The position numbers and the translations under genes were made by a program. From positions 1 to 38,785 of the forward strand of contig CAYUXZ010000028.1 of the NCBI GenBank assembly GCA_964449135.1: DNA of 38,785 nt. Direction: 5' to 3'. The notes beneath the pieces were generated by a model. It was not told the DNA's origin, did not search any database, and worked only from the letters and a program-made list of their open reading frames with translations. Shown here one piece after another: positions 16,187-24,770 of the stretch (the first letter of the stretch is position 1; every line of letters starts with the position of its first letter). The stretch is from SZAS-103 sp964449135 (GTDB lineage Bacteria; Pseudomonadota; Gammaproteobacteria; Xanthomonadales; Xanthomonadaceae).

Positions 16187-16846
16187 ATGTTTTCGAAGCC
16201 CGCGCGCCCGGAAATCGACCAGCGAACGATGAAACTCCTCGTTGGCGTGATAGCCATCGGCCTGCCGATCCTCACCAGTGCATTCGCCGGCAAGAAACTT
16301 ACGTCGATCAGCGCTGCGTACTTCGAGGGCGGGTGGTCGCAGAGCATCTTCGTCGGCTTCCTGTTCGCGATCGCCGCGTTCCTGCTCGCTTACAACGGTC
16401 GAACGGCCACCGACAAGATCCTGAGCAAGGTCGCGGCTGTCGCAGGCCTGTGCGTCGCGCTGTTCCCCTGCGGCTGCGATCCGTCCCATCCGGAGCGCAT
16501 TCAGTACGTTCATTATGTCTGCGCAGCGATCATGTTTCTCGCGCTGGCCTACTTCTGCTATGCGTTCTTCGCGCGGGCAATGGCCAAGGGTCACGCGCAG
16601 GCCAAGGCGCGCGCAGCGATCTATGCGTCGTGCGGACTTGCGATCCTCGCAGCGATGGCCGCGATGCTCATCCACGATCAACTGCATCCCGGCTACCCGG
16701 CCCCCAACGACAGATTCATTTTTTATGGAGAGGCGACCGGGCTGATCGCATTCGGGATCTCCTGGTTGGTTGCGAGCCAGGCGGTGCCCGTAATCACAAG
16801 GCGCGATGAATGGTTTTGGCCGTGGCGGGAACACAATCCTCCCTAG
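16187..16846 (+). CDS. Six-segment integral membrane protein, unknown function
   Basis: This 219-residue protein has about six hydrophobic segments: about 17-35, 54-70, 80-96, 108-127, 142-160 and 177-196. The layout resembles DUF998-like membrane proteins, but I cannot assign a family firmly. Between the third and fourth segments is CGCDPSHPERIQYVHY with two cysteines and two histidines. An extramembrane loop before the last segment carries HDQLHPGYPAPNDR. The ATG at 16187 has GAGGAG about 9 nt upstream; an in-frame TTG at 16166 would add 7 residues. It is flanked on both sides by copies of a related repeat. Confidence 0.75.
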   Translation: MFSKPARPEIDQRTMKLLVGVIAIGLPILTSAFAGKKLTSISAAYFEGGWSQSIFVGFLFAIAAFLLAYNGRTATDKILSKVAAVAGLCVALFPCGCDPSHPERIQYVHYVCAAIMFLALAYFCYAFFARAMAKGHAQAKARAAIYASCGLAILAAMAAMLIHDQLHPGYPAPNDRFIFYGEATGLIAFGISWLVASQAVPVITRRDEWFWPWREHNPP

Positions 16847-16854
16847 CGTGAGCG

Positions 16855-16920
16855 GGGAGAAAAATCGGGACCAGGGTGAATTCCAGTCCGGCCGGAGATT
16901 TACGCCGGCCCATTTTCTCC
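16855..16920. repeat. Repeat element B (related to copy at 16077-16142)
   Basis: This segment has the same layout as element A: GGGACCAGGGTGAATT (16867 onward) on the left and GGCCCATTTTC (16907-16917) on the right, with almost the same spacing and a different inner stem (CCGGC/GCCGG). The outer arms GGAGAAAA (16856-16863) and TTTTCTCC (16913-16920) pair, so the whole unit folds into a two-level hairpin. It ends 23 nt before the nitrobindin-like start and may also influence that gene's leader or terminate the membrane-protein gene. Confidence 0.55.
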
Positions 16921-16943
16921 GCTGTCAGAACCAGGAACCTGCA

Positions 16944-17576
16944 ATGGCCGATTTTCCGAAGGACATCTACACCGAACCCGAGCCCGACACGGACACGCTC
17001 GCCAACCTCGGCCCGCTGGCGCCGATGGCGGGCATCTGGACGAGCGCGCAGGGCCTGGACATCAATCCGAAACCCGACGGCCCGGAACGGCAGCCGTACA
17101 TCGAGCGCATCGAGCTGCAACCCATCGACGCGCAGACCAACGGGCCGCAGTTGTTCTACGGATTGCGCTACCACACGCACATCGTCAAGCCGGACGAGGT
17201 CGAGACATTGCACGACCAGGTCGGTTACTGGCTGTGGGAACCGGCCACCGGCACCGTGATCCAGACGCTGGCGATCCCGCGCGGACAAACCGCGATGGCG
17301 GTCGGCCGCGCCACCGCAGACGCTAAATCGTTCCGCCTCGAAGCCGTCCGCGGTTCGACGATCAACGGTATCAGTTCCGATCCGTTCCTCGAATACGCGT
17401 TCCGCACGGACAGCTACGCCATCACCGTCACCATCCACGATGACGGCACCTGGTCCTACGAACAACAGACGGTTCTGGTGATTCCCGGACAGGCCGAGCC
17501 GTTCCTGCACACCGATCGCAACACGCTGGCGAAGATCGGCGAACCCACGCCGAACCCGTCGGCGCGCAAGGCTTGA
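16944..17576 (+). CDS. Nitrobindin-like heme-binding beta-barrel protein
   Basis: This 210-residue cytosolic protein is of the FABP-like/nitrobindin (DUF1794) type, whose members form a 10-stranded barrel that can bind heme. It starts MADFPKDIYTEPEPDTDTLA. The usual barrel opening LAPMAGIWTSAQGLD stands where nitrobindins have GxWxGxG; here the motif is relaxed (GIWTSAQG). Strands continue with FYGLRYHTHIV, QVGYWLWEPATGTVIQTLAI and YAITVTIHDDGTWSYEQQT, ending in FLHTDRNTL where the candidate heme-ligand His lies. An AGGA Shine-Dalgarno lies 8 nt before the ATG. The gene ends 5 bp from the converging PKHD hydroxylase. Heme binding is inferred from the family. Confidence 0.8.
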   Translation: MADFPKDIYTEPEPDTDTLANLGPLAPMAGIWTSAQGLDINPKPDGPERQPYIERIELQPIDAQTNGPQLFYGLRYHTHIVKPDEVETLHDQVGYWLWEPATGTVIQTLAIPRGQTAMAVGRATADAKSFRLEAVRGSTINGISSDPFLEYAFRTDSYAITVTIHDDGTWSYEQQTVLVIPGQAEPFLHTDRNTLAKIGEPTPNPSARKA

Positions 17577-17581
17577 GGCGA

Positions 17582-18259
17582 CTAGGTTTCGGCCCAGAGC
17601 CGCAGCAGGTTGTGGTAGGACGCCACGACCAGCTTGAATTCCACGCTGTTGGGATCGCGCGCGCGCAGCCTGCCGGCGGCGTTGTCGAGATCGACGAGGA
17701 TGCGGCGATGGCCCGGGTCGCGGACTTGGCTCTGTATCCACATCACGCAGGCCAGCCGCGTACCGCGCGTAACCGGCATCACGCGATGCAGGCTCGTGGC
17801 CGGGTAGGCGAACGCGCTGCCAGCGGCCAGCTTGATGCGATGGTGGCCGAGCCCGATGTCCTCGATGGACAGATCGCCGCCGTCGTAACTTTCCGGCGGC
17901 GAAAGGAAGATCGTCATCGCGATGTCGCTGCGGATCATTCCCTCGCGCGTCTGCAGCACGCCGTTGTCCACGTGCAGGCCGTACTCCATGCCCGGCGCGT
18001 AGGACGAGAACATCGGCCGCGAGATCTTCTGTGGAAACGCCGCGCTGATGAACTCGGGCACGCCGGCGAGGCGCTTGAGCACCGCATCGCCGAGTTCCTC
18101 TGCGAGAGGCGAACGCGGCGCGAGCTGGCGGTTGTTCTTCACCAGGCGCGCGTCGGCGCCCGCGGTCGTGCGCCCGTCCTCGAAATCGGCCGAGGCCAGG
18201 CGGGTCTGCAACTCCTTGAGCAGATCCGCGGGAATCAGGCGGTCGAGACGTACCAGCAC
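17582..18259 (-). CDS. PKHD-type Fe(II)/2-oxoglutarate dioxygenase (YbiX/PiuC family)
   Basis: The 225-residue product has exactly the length of the E. coli homologue YbiX. It is a prolyl-4-hydroxylase-fold oxygenase of the PiuC group, which in other bacteria is tied to iron or siderophore uptake genes. The visible iron ligands are H96 and D98 (GLHVDNG) and H158 (TSLHRVMPV). R165 or R168 (RGTR) would bind 2-oxoglutarate. FDGGDLSIED-like segments and PKISRPMFSSYAPG are family features. The start is GTG at 18259, with AGGAA 6 nt upstream. No TonB receptor gene is adjacent here, unlike many piuC loci, so a link to iron uptake is not shown locally. Confidence 0.92.
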   Translation of the reverse strand: MLVRLDRLIPADLLKELQTRLASADFEDGRTTAGADARLVKNNRQLAPRSPLAEELGDAVLKRLAGVPEFISAAFPQKISRPMFSSYAPGMEYGLHVDNGVLQTREGMIRSDIAMTIFLSPPESYDGGDLSIEDIGLGHHRIKLAAGSAFAYPATSLHRVMPVTRGTRLACVMWIQSQVRDPGHRRILVDLDNAAGRLRARDPNSVEFKLVVASYHNLLRLWAET

Positions 18260-18342
18260 GGTGGGTTCCTCATGCCGAAGGGACGCAGGACATTAGCAAA
18301 TCCGAAGGGGGTGGAGGCAATTAATTCCCCGACGCCTTTGCG

Positions 18343-19608
18343 CTAGCGGCTTTCGATCTGCAAGACCAGCGCTTCGCCCTCCGTCGAAGTCTGATGGTTC
18401 AACGTCGCCACGAATGCTTCGCGCTTCCAGACCATCGGAAATCCGGGCGACCCCTCCGGCGCGCCCCAGGCCTTGTTCAAGGCGACCAGCAACTGGTCTT
18501 CATACGACTTCGAGGGATTCGAGGGACTGAAAACCGAAATTTTGGAAACGACGCCGATTGCGCGGGGCGCGTCGGATTCCACGACCATCGGCGAATGCGC
18601 GGTGGCGGGGCGTTCGAGATGGCTCGCATCGGGGAACAGTTCCTCGACGAACCCGTTTTTTTCGATGAGATCGGAATATTGGAGGCCGAGATCGTTCGCC
18701 GCGCTGGCCCAGGCCTCGAAGTGCCATTCCGCGTGCGCGTCCACCTTGGCCTGGAAGTAGTTCTCGAAAGCGGCGATCCGGCTCGACTCGGCGAGCGGAA
18801 GCCTGCAGCTTTCTTCCTGGAGGTCGAGCCGATCCAGCCGCTTGAGATCCGCCTCTTCCTGCGACGAGAAATCATTGCCGGTCCTGCGCGAAAGGCGCCC
18901 GCGCAGAAGGTCGAGTTTCGTCCTTTCACCTTGCGACATGCGCGAGCACTGTGCGACCAGCCACTCGTGCCGCGCGGGCAAGTCGCCGGAGAAATACGTC
19001 TTGACCGTTGCGTCATCGAGGACGAATTGGCCGTCGGACGGCGTCGCGAGGACCTGTTCCTGGATGTGCGCCGGAACGCCCATCTCGGACATGTAGGACC
19101 TGGCTTCGGCCTGGAGCTCGGTGAACTTGTCCCGCGCCTGCGCTTCCGAAAGCCGGCGATAATTCTTCCGCTCGAAATACGGCCGGTGGACGATGATGTA
19201 GTTGCCCCCGCGCGACACGCCGCCGATGTGGATCATGAACGCGGCGCTCGCCGCGATGCAATTGGTCGGGTCCGATGGATGGGCGATCTCCGATTCGCAC
19301 TGCGGCTTGCCGAACTGGTTTCGCGTCGGAACCATCGAAGTCAGTTGCAATGCGCGCATCGTGCGACCGATCTTCATCGCTTCCTCGAAATCGCCGCCGG
19401 GCGAGAAGATCCAGACCGTGCTGATCTGCCCCTGGCTCTCCTTGATGGCATCGATGAATTTTTTGGAATCGCCCGGTTCGATGTCGCCCTCGATCACGAG
19501 CTGCCGGTCCATCCCGTAAGTCACGGCGCGGAATTCGGCAGAAGATGCGATCCGCGGAAGAATCGCCAGGGTCGCGATTGCGATGAGGCTTGCGGTCCGC
19601 GCTTTCAT
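18343..19608 (-). CDS. Exported ClpP/crotonase-fold protein (COG3904-like)
   Basis: This 421-residue protein has a signal peptide (about 1-23, cleavage near SSA). A periplasmic domain follows that resembles ClpP-like serine-hydrolase folds: VTYGMDRQLVIEGDI, STVWIFSPGGDFEEAMKIG, CIAASAAFMIHIGG (nucleophile region, with Ser in AASAAF) and NYIIVHRPYF. The nucleophile-oxyanion layout is like COG3904 periplasmic proteins. The C-terminal 200 residues are helical and unassigned. It starts at ATG 19608 and is divergent from the transglutaminase-like gene across 158 bp. Whether it is an active protease is not known. Confidence 0.75.
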   Translation of the reverse strand: MKARTASLIAIATLAILPRIASSAEFRAVTYGMDRQLVIEGDIEPGDSKKFIDAIKESQGQISTVWIFSPGGDFEEAMKIGRTMRALQLTSMVPTRNQFGKPQCESEIAHPSDPTNCIAASAAFMIHIGGVSRGGNYIIVHRPYFERKNYRRLSEAQARDKFTELQAEARSYMSEMGVPAHIQEQVLATPSDGQFVLDDATVKTYFSGDLPARHEWLVAQCSRMSQGERTKLDLLRGRLSRRTGNDFSSQEEADLKRLDRLDLQEESCRLPLAESSRIAAFENYFQAKVDAHAEWHFEAWASAANDLGLQYSDLIEKNGFVEELFPDASHLERPATAHSPMVVESDAPRAIGVVSKISVFSPSNPSKSYEDQLLVALNKAWGAPEGSPGFPMVWKREAFVATLNHQTSTEGEALVLQIESR

Positions 19609-19766
19609 TCGGGCATTCGGCAGGTCGGCAGGGGAAGTGCGATCACGGCGGGAAGCGTGTCAGTTCCGGTCATCGCAGACAAGACGGGTTCCGCGTCTCG
19701 CGGCGGCCAACCCCTTTCCACGGATCGGTGCGTTGATGGCATGGACCCGATCCCAAGGAAACGATC

Positions 19767-20606
19767 ATGAAGCCAGCTCGCATCGTCGCCATGTTGGGCC
19801 TGTGCATGTTGCTGTCCGGATTCGCTCGCGTGGAGGCGGGCGACGACTCGACGGATGCCCGCCCGACGACCGCGGAGGATGCGATCCGCGCGGCATCGGT
19901 CGCATCGCCCTATCGGATCCCCGAGCGCGCCGCGATGGGAAAGATCCGGTATCGGATCGCGTCGAGCGACGGCGTTGCGTGGCTGTGGCCCGAAACCGGC
20001 GAGCAGCACGTCGAGCGAGACCGCGAAACGTCCGTACTCACGGTCTGCCGGGACTGCGGACAGGAAACGCCGCCAAGCGCAGACGAGTTGCAGCGCGATC
20101 TCCAGCCCAATCGCTGGGCGGACAACGGCGACGGCAGGATCCGGATGATGGTCAGCGATGCGCGCGGGGCTACCGTGGATAGCCGTATGCGCTGGCTGAT
20201 GCGGGCCGTGCAATTGCAGATGAACGGTCCGATCGATTTCAGCGGGTACCTGACCTCGCGCGAAGCGTTCGACGCGCGAAAAGGCGATTGCTCGGAATAC
20301 GCGCTGCTGCTCGCGGCCGCGGCGAAGGCGCGCCACATTCCCGTGCGCGTGGTGGCGGGCATCTCCTACGCGAGCCGCTTCCTGGGAATGAAGCGGGTTT
20401 TCGGGCCGCACATGTGGGTGCAGGCGTGGAATGGCAGTCGCTGGATCAGCTACGACGCCGGCCTCGGCGAATTCGATTCCACCCACATCGTCCTGACGAT
20501 CGGGGACGGAAGTCCCGACATGCTGGTTGCGGCCTTCGCCAAGCTCCGGTCGCTGCGGATCGTGAGCGCCGAGGGGTTGTTGCCGGCCCTGGTTTCCGGA
20601 CGTTGA
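19767..20606 (+). CDS. Exported transglutaminase-like protein
   Basis: This 279-residue protein has a signal peptide (MKPARIVAMLGLCMLLSGFA, cleavage near VEA). Its C-terminal transglutaminase/cysteine-protease-like domain has the triad C175 (RKGDCSEYALLLAAAAKA), H215 (GPHMWVQAW) and D230 (SYDAGLGEF). The middle part resembles the segment before such domains in other exported bacterial transglutaminase-core proteins, with a CxxC pair (CRDCGQ, 94-97). An AAGGAA Shine-Dalgarno lies about 8 nt before the ATG. It is probably a periplasmic hydrolase or amide-exchange enzyme, with an unknown substrate. It converges with a small secreted-protein gene and shares a hairpin terminator with it. Confidence 0.85.
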   Translation: MKPARIVAMLGLCMLLSGFARVEAGDDSTDARPTTAEDAIRAASVASPYRIPERAAMGKIRYRIASSDGVAWLWPETGEQHVERDRETSVLTVCRDCGQETPPSADELQRDLQPNRWADNGDGRIRMMVSDARGATVDSRMRWLMRAVQLQMNGPIDFSGYLTSREAFDARKGDCSEYALLLAAAAKARHIPVRVVAGISYASRFLGMKRVFGPHMWVQAWNGSRWISYDAGLGEFDSTHIVLTIGDGSPDMLVAAFAKLRSLRIVSAEGLLPALVSGR

Positions 20607-20637
20607 GCCGCCAGCCTGCGCCGATCGCCGGACACGA

Positions 20638-20670
20638 AAAAAGCGGATCCGACAAAAATGCCGGATCCGC
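20638..20670 (-). terminator. Rho-independent terminator
   Basis: A 9-bp stem GCGGATCCG (20643-20651) / CGGATCCGC (20662-20670) has a 10-nt loop. Read on the minus strand it is followed by five T (complement of A 20638-20642), so it terminates the small secreted-protein gene at 20716. On the plus strand it lies just after the transglutaminase-like gene but lacks a good T run there. Confidence 0.8.
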
Positions 20671-20715
20671 GAGCGTTTCATCTGATTCTTGTGATTCTCT
20701 ACAGCCCGCCCGTCG

Positions 20716-21054
20716 TCAGGGCTGGTTGGCGCCCTGCTCACGCGCCATCGGAAGTTCCGGAGCCGAGGCGTCGTCGTCGCTCCATTGCGCATCGCCGGAA
20801 CCATGGACGGCGCCGGGGAACACCACGACCGGCGAGAGGTCCTTGGGATGGGGCACGATATGCGTGCCGGTCGTGGCGTCGTGGTCGGATGAAGCCGGCG
20901 ACGCCGACTGCGTGGACGCCGATGCAGCGGCAGGCTGCGTGTCCGCTGCCCAGGCGGAACTCGTTGCCGAAAACGCGATCACGGCGGCGATGGAGCCCGC
21001 GGCGAGGAACGAAGCGAGCGGGCGGGACGTTGCGGTCTTGGTGAAGCGTGACAT
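20716..21054 (-). CDS. Small exported Ala/Ser-rich protein, unknown function
   Basis: This 112-residue protein starts MSRFTKTATSRPLASFLAAG and has a signal peptide ending near SSAWA-ADT. The mature part is low in complexity (AAASASTQSASPASSDHD), then HIVPHPKDLSPVVVFPGA and an acidic tail (SDDDASAPE). I do not recognise a family. ATG 21054 has AGGAGAAGG upstream; an upstream in-frame ATG at 21090 would put 12 polar residues before the signal and is less likely. It stands alone with a strong terminator behind it. The 162 bp before it, back to the methyltransferase stop, show nothing I can name. Confidence 0.65.
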   Translation of the reverse strand: MSRFTKTATSRPLASFLAAGSIAAVIAFSATSSAWAADTQPAAASASTQSASPASSDHDATTGTHIVPHPKDLSPVVVFPGAVHGSGDAQWSDDDASAPELPMAREQGANQP

Positions 21055-21216
21055 GGCCTTCTCCTGTTCGATGTGGATGGTTGGAAACACGTCGAGGCTG
21101 ATCGGGTTCGCTCACTGCCGATGGGCCGGATGCGATCAGGCCAGCCAACGATGTGCGTCCCCGCTATTGAGAACGAGGCTTGTGCGAAAAGGGGTTAAAG
21201 CGTCGCAGACGGCTGG

Positions 21217-22062
21217 TCAGCGACGCCGCGCGAGAAAAATCTCGCGCGTCAGCATGTCGCGCGACACCGCGGCGCGGGTGCTGACGCGGCGTTCGACACG
21301 GTCGGCGTAGTCGGCTTCGCCCAGCAGTTCGACCAGCGCGTCGCGTCGCGCGGCGAATTCCCGCAGCTGCACGTCCATGCAACGCGCGAACTCCGCGGTG
21401 ACATCGAAGCGTTCGAGCACGTCCCATCCGGTATCGGCGAGCAGCGATTCGTAGTCCGCGCCGGCGTCGGGGTAGGGCGGTCCGCTCTTCTCCAGCAGCG
21501 CGCGTTCGTCGTCGCCCGCCAGCGCGCGCGCCAGAGCGATGACGGAGAATTCCATGGTCGCGCCCGCGCGGGCCACGCGGTGGCACTCCCGCAGCAGTTC
21601 GCGCTTGGGGATCATGCAGCACAGCACATCGGCGTGATGGATATGGTCGAAGCTGCGATCCACGAACGGCAGCGCGGTGCCGTCGGCGGCGAGAATGTTG
21701 CAGTGATCGTCCAGCGCATCGCGCGCAACGCGCGCCTTCGCTACGCGCAAGCCCGTCAGCGGAAGGTCCGTGGCGACGACCTTGCAATCCGTGAGCTTTG
21801 CGAAGAACAGCGACGGCCAGCCCGAACCGCTGCCGAGATCGAGCAGGCGGCGTCCGCTGCCGAGGCCGAGGCGGGCCGCGGTCGCTTCGGCCTGCGCGCG
21901 CGTCGTCCAGCTCGTGCCGCCGTAGGCGATGCCGCGCATGCACTGCTCGATCTCCAGCATCAGTGGCGATTGCACGATTTCGTATTCGTTGACGAAATCG
22001 CACTCCGCGCCGACGCACGCCGGCGCGCCGCCGGAGCAGCCGCGGCCATTGTTCAATGCCAT
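21217..22062 (-). CDS. Class I SAM-dependent methyltransferase
   Basis: This 281-residue cytosolic enzyme has the Rossmann methyltransferase motif I LLDLGSGSGWPSLFFAK, the acidic motif II CKVVATDLPL, and motif IV-like SFDHIHHADVLCCM followed by LLRECHRVARAGATM. The N-terminal segment (ECDFVNEYEIVQSPLMLEIE) is outside the core and may cap the active site. The substrate cannot be predicted. Its start overlaps the stop of the upstream secreted-protein gene by 10 bp, so the two form an operon. Cysteines near the N-terminus (GCSGGAPACVGAEC) are notable but not a known metal motif. Confidence 0.85.
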   Translation of the reverse strand: MALNNGRGCSGGAPACVGAECDFVNEYEIVQSPLMLEIEQCMRGIAYGGTSWTTRAQAEATAARLGLGSGRRLLDLGSGSGWPSLFFAKLTDCKVVATDLPLTGLRVAKARVARDALDDHCNILAADGTALPFVDRSFDHIHHADVLCCMIPKRELLRECHRVARAGATMEFSVIALARALAGDDERALLEKSGPPYPDAGADYESLLADTGWDVLERFDVTAEFARCMDVQLREFAARRDALVELLGEADYADRVERRVSTRAAVSRDMLTREIFLARRR

Positions 22063-22703
22063 ACCGGCCTCGGCATGCGCTTGAACGCCAGCGACAGCGT
22101 CCAGCGCGGATGCGCCCTGTCGGTGTCGTCACGCTCGAAGCCGAAATCGGTCGGAACGTAGCCCACGTCGCCGGCGATCGCGCGCTGCTCGGGATCGGTG
22201 CGCTGGTTCATGTGCAGCACTCCGAGATTCGGTTCCAGCGGCTTGTCGAAACGGCCCTTGGATCCCTTCGCATAGACGGCATCGATGTAGCCACCGCTGG
22301 TCTCGCCGCCGGGAAGGCGATTGATGTTCTCGACGTAGAGCCAGCGGAAGCTGTGGTCGCGGCCGTCGAGCGGCAGCACGCGCTCCATCTCCGCAGCGAT
22401 AAGCAGGTGGTCGGCGCCGACGGGCACCGAGAACGGCGTCATGCCGACGGGCTGCGATTCCAGATGGTGATCGATCGCCACGACGGCGGTCAGATGCGCT
22501 TCGCCTTTCGCGTCGGTGACCACGCGCTGGCCCGCGGTCGGGCTCTGCCAGTCCTGCCCGCTGAAGGCCAGCCGCACCGTCTGGTTGGCGAGCGGCTTGT
22601 ACTGGTCGTCGGTAAGCTTGAACTTGACCTGCAGCGTGATCGTCTCGGCGTGCGCCACTCCGACAAATGCGAGCAAGCCGGCGAACAGCCATCGTGATTT
22701 CAT
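22053..22703 (-). CDS. Exported protein of unknown function
   Basis: This 216-residue protein has a clear signal peptide (MKSRWLFAGLLAFVGVAHA). The mature part starts ETITLQVKFKLTDDQYKPLA, a strand-rich segment that reads like a bacterial Ig-like/transthyretin-like domain (NQTVRLAFSGQDW, DAKGEAHLTAVV). A second part with WLYVENINRLPGGETSGGY follows. The ATG at 22703 gives the signal peptide and has a GGGG-rich Shine-Dalgarno; the longer frame upstream would add 23 unlikely residues. It sits between a membrane protein gene (13 bp upstream) and the methyltransferase gene (10-bp overlap). It may work with the membrane protein. Confidence 0.75.
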   Translation of the reverse strand: MKSRWLFAGLLAFVGVAHAETITLQVKFKLTDDQYKPLANQTVRLAFSGQDWQSPTAGQRVVTDAKGEAHLTAVVAIDHHLESQPVGMTPFSVPVGADHLLIAAEMERVLPLDGRDHSFRWLYVENINRLPGGETSGGYIDAVYAKGSKGRFDKPLEPNLGVLHMNQRTDPEQRAIAGDVGYVPTDFGFERDDTDRAHPRWTLSLAFKRMPRPVWH

Positions 22704-22716
22704 GTCAGTGTCCCCT

Positions 22717-23289
22717 TCACGAGTCCACCAGAGCGCCCTGCAGAGCGGCGAAATACCAGATCCACATCGCATACATGACGATCACCGCAGCGATCTGGAC
22801 CCAGCGATTGGAGCTGATGGTCGCGGCCAGGCCCGCCGCGAGCGTCGGCCAGTTGGACTTGTTCTCGACGAGCCAGTTCTGTGCAACCGATCCGTAGGCG
22901 TAAATCATTCCGATGCTCAGTACGACGAATACAGTGAAGGTGCCTGCATATTTTCGGACTTCCTCGTGATGGTAGGCCTGCAGATCGACGGTCCCTTCCT
23001 GCGGAATCGGCGCGCTGACCAGCCTTGCCTGGAGGTAAAGCAGGCAGGACATCAGGAACAAGAACAACACGGTTGGCATCGTCCAGATCTTTTCGGCCCG
23101 CATGTCCCACAGGGCGATCCACCAACTCACGACCAACAGCAGCGCGTTGAGCATCCACGCGGCGTTCAACCAGGAAAACCGTACCCGTCTGCCGGCGCGG
23201 AAGATGTCGCCTACGGTGGCGAGGATATGCGCGATGCCGAGGGCATAGACGAACGAGTACAGCGTCATCACGAAATCGAAAACGTGCAT
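22717..23289 (-). CDS. Integral membrane protein, unknown function
   Basis: This 190-residue protein has about five hydrophobic segments: about 3-25, 41-62, 70-92, 114-135 and 167-187. Motifs include FDFVMTLYSFVYALGIAHIL near the N-terminus and VRFSWLNAAWMLNALLLVVSW. The HILATVGDI histidine within a membrane helix is reminiscent of small quinone- or metal-linked membrane proteins, but I cannot assign a family. It starts at ATG 23289 and is first in a three-gene set with the exported protein and methyltransferase. Confidence 0.75.
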   Translation of the reverse strand: MHVFDFVMTLYSFVYALGIAHILATVGDIFRAGRRVRFSWLNAAWMLNALLLVVSWWIALWDMRAEKIWTMPTVLFLFLMSCLLYLQARLVSAPIPQEGTVDLQAYHHEEVRKYAGTFTVFVVLSIGMIYAYGSVAQNWLVENKSNWPTLAAGLAATISSNRWVQIAAVIVMYAMWIWYFAALQGALVDS

Positions 23290-23352
23290 TCGATCGCTCC
23301 GTCACTCCCCAACCGATTCCAGTTCTATCACGGAAATCGCTTCCGTCCTTCT

Positions 23353-24654
23353 TCAGATTTCGACCGGCTCCGCCGCGCCCGTATCCGCAAGCTCGCGCCG
23401 CAGCGCTTCGCCGTCAAGCTCGCCTTCCCACTTCGACACCACGATCGTCGCCACGCCGTTGCCGATGAAGTTGGTCAGCGAGCGACATTCGCTCATGAAA
23501 CGATCTATGCCGAGGATCAGCGCCATGCCCGCGACGGGTATTTCGGGGACTACGGCAAGCGTTGCGGCCAAGGTGATGAATCCCGCGCCGGTGACGCCCG
23601 ACGCGCCTTTGCTGGTCAGCATCGCAATCGCGAGCAGGCTCAATTGCTGGCCGAGCGTGAGATCAATGTCGAGCGCCTGCGCGATGAACAGCGCGGCCAT
23701 CGTCATGTAGAGGTTGGTGCCGTCGAGGTTGAACGAATATCCGGACGGCACGACCAGGCCGACCACAGAACGCGAGCAGCCCAGCTTTTCGAGCTTCTCC
23801 ATCAGCGGCACCAGCGCGCTTTCCGAGGAGCTGGTGCCGAGCACGGTGAGCAGTTCCGACTTGATGTAGTCCAGGAACCGGAGGATTGAGAAACCGGCGA
23901 AGCGCGCGATCAGGCCGAGCACGACAACGACGAACACCGCGGCGGTCGCATAGAACGTGCCGACCAGCGCGGCCAGCTTGGCGATGCTCGCGACGCCGTA
24001 CTTGCCGATGGTGAAGGCCATCGCACCGAACGCGCCGACCGGTGCGGCCTTCATCACGAGGTTCACCATGCCGAACAACACTTTCGACAGCGATTCGAGC
24101 AAGTCGAAGACCGGCTTGCCGCGCGCTCCCAGCCGCGAGAGCGCGAAGCCGAACAGGATCGCGATCAGCAGCACCTGCAGCAGGTTGCCGTTCGCGGTGA
24201 ACGCGTCGGCGAAGGTGCTCGGGATGATGTGCAGCACGAAATCCGCGGTGCTCTGCTCGTGCGCCTGCTGCGCGTAGCTCGCGACGGCTTTCGCGTCGAG
24301 CGTGGCCGGCGCGACGTGGAAGCCCTTGCCGGGCTGGACGAGGTTCATCACCAGCAGGCCCAGCGCGAGCGCGAAGGTCGAGACGATCTCGAAATAGACG
24401 ACCGCCTTCATTCCGACGCGGCCGACTTTCTTCAGGTCGCTGATGCCGGCGATGCCGAGCACGACGGTGAGGAAGATCACCGGCGCGATCAGCATCTTCA
24501 CCAGCGCGATGAAACCGTCGCCGAGCGGTTTGAGGGACGAGGCCTTGAACGCGCCCGGCGCCGCGCCTGCGTCCGGATACATCGCGCCGACCAGCACGCC
24601 GAGCGCGATGCCGATGAGCACCCAGAAATACAGATGGCGCGCGATCCGTTTCAC
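23353..24654 (-). CDS. dctA: C4-dicarboxylate:cation symporter
   Basis: This 433-residue inner-membrane transporter of the dicarboxylate/amino acid:cation symporter (DAACS) family imports succinate, fumarate or malate with protons or sodium. Visible family blocks are the serine-rich hairpin LGTSSSESALVPLMEKLEKLG, PSGYSFNLDGTNLYMTMAALF, TSKGASGVTGAGFITLAATL and GIDRFMSECRSLTNFIGNGV. E. coli DctA has 428 residues. The start is GTG at 24654 (MKRIARHLYFWVLIGIALG), with GGGGAG 6 nt upstream. A 6-bp hairpin (ACGGAA/TTCCGT, 23330-23346) follows the stop but has no T run. It is divergent from the large diguanylate cyclase gene across 116 bp, so the two may be co-regulated. Confidence 0.94.
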   Translation of the reverse strand: MKRIARHLYFWVLIGIALGVLVGAMYPDAGAAPGAFKASSLKPLGDGFIALVKMLIAPVIFLTVVLGIAGISDLKKVGRVGMKAVVYFEIVSTFALALGLLVMNLVQPGKGFHVAPATLDAKAVASYAQQAHEQSTADFVLHIIPSTFADAFTANGNLLQVLLIAILFGFALSRLGARGKPVFDLLESLSKVLFGMVNLVMKAAPVGAFGAMAFTIGKYGVASIAKLAALVGTFYATAAVFVVVVLGLIARFAGFSILRFLDYIKSELLTVLGTSSSESALVPLMEKLEKLGCSRSVVGLVVPSGYSFNLDGTNLYMTMAALFIAQALDIDLTLGQQLSLLAIAMLTSKGASGVTGAGFITLAATLAVVPEIPVAGMALILGIDRFMSECRSLTNFIGNGVATIVVSKWEGELDGEALRRELADTGAAEPVEI

Positions 24655-24770
24655 CGGCGTCTCCCCGTCCCGACAACGAATGATAAAGGCGATGCGGGGG
24701 CGGCAGGCGCATCGTTCGCCGGCAACCGCTTCGGTTACCATCGGCCCAGGTGCCGAAGCAGGGGGGTCGG

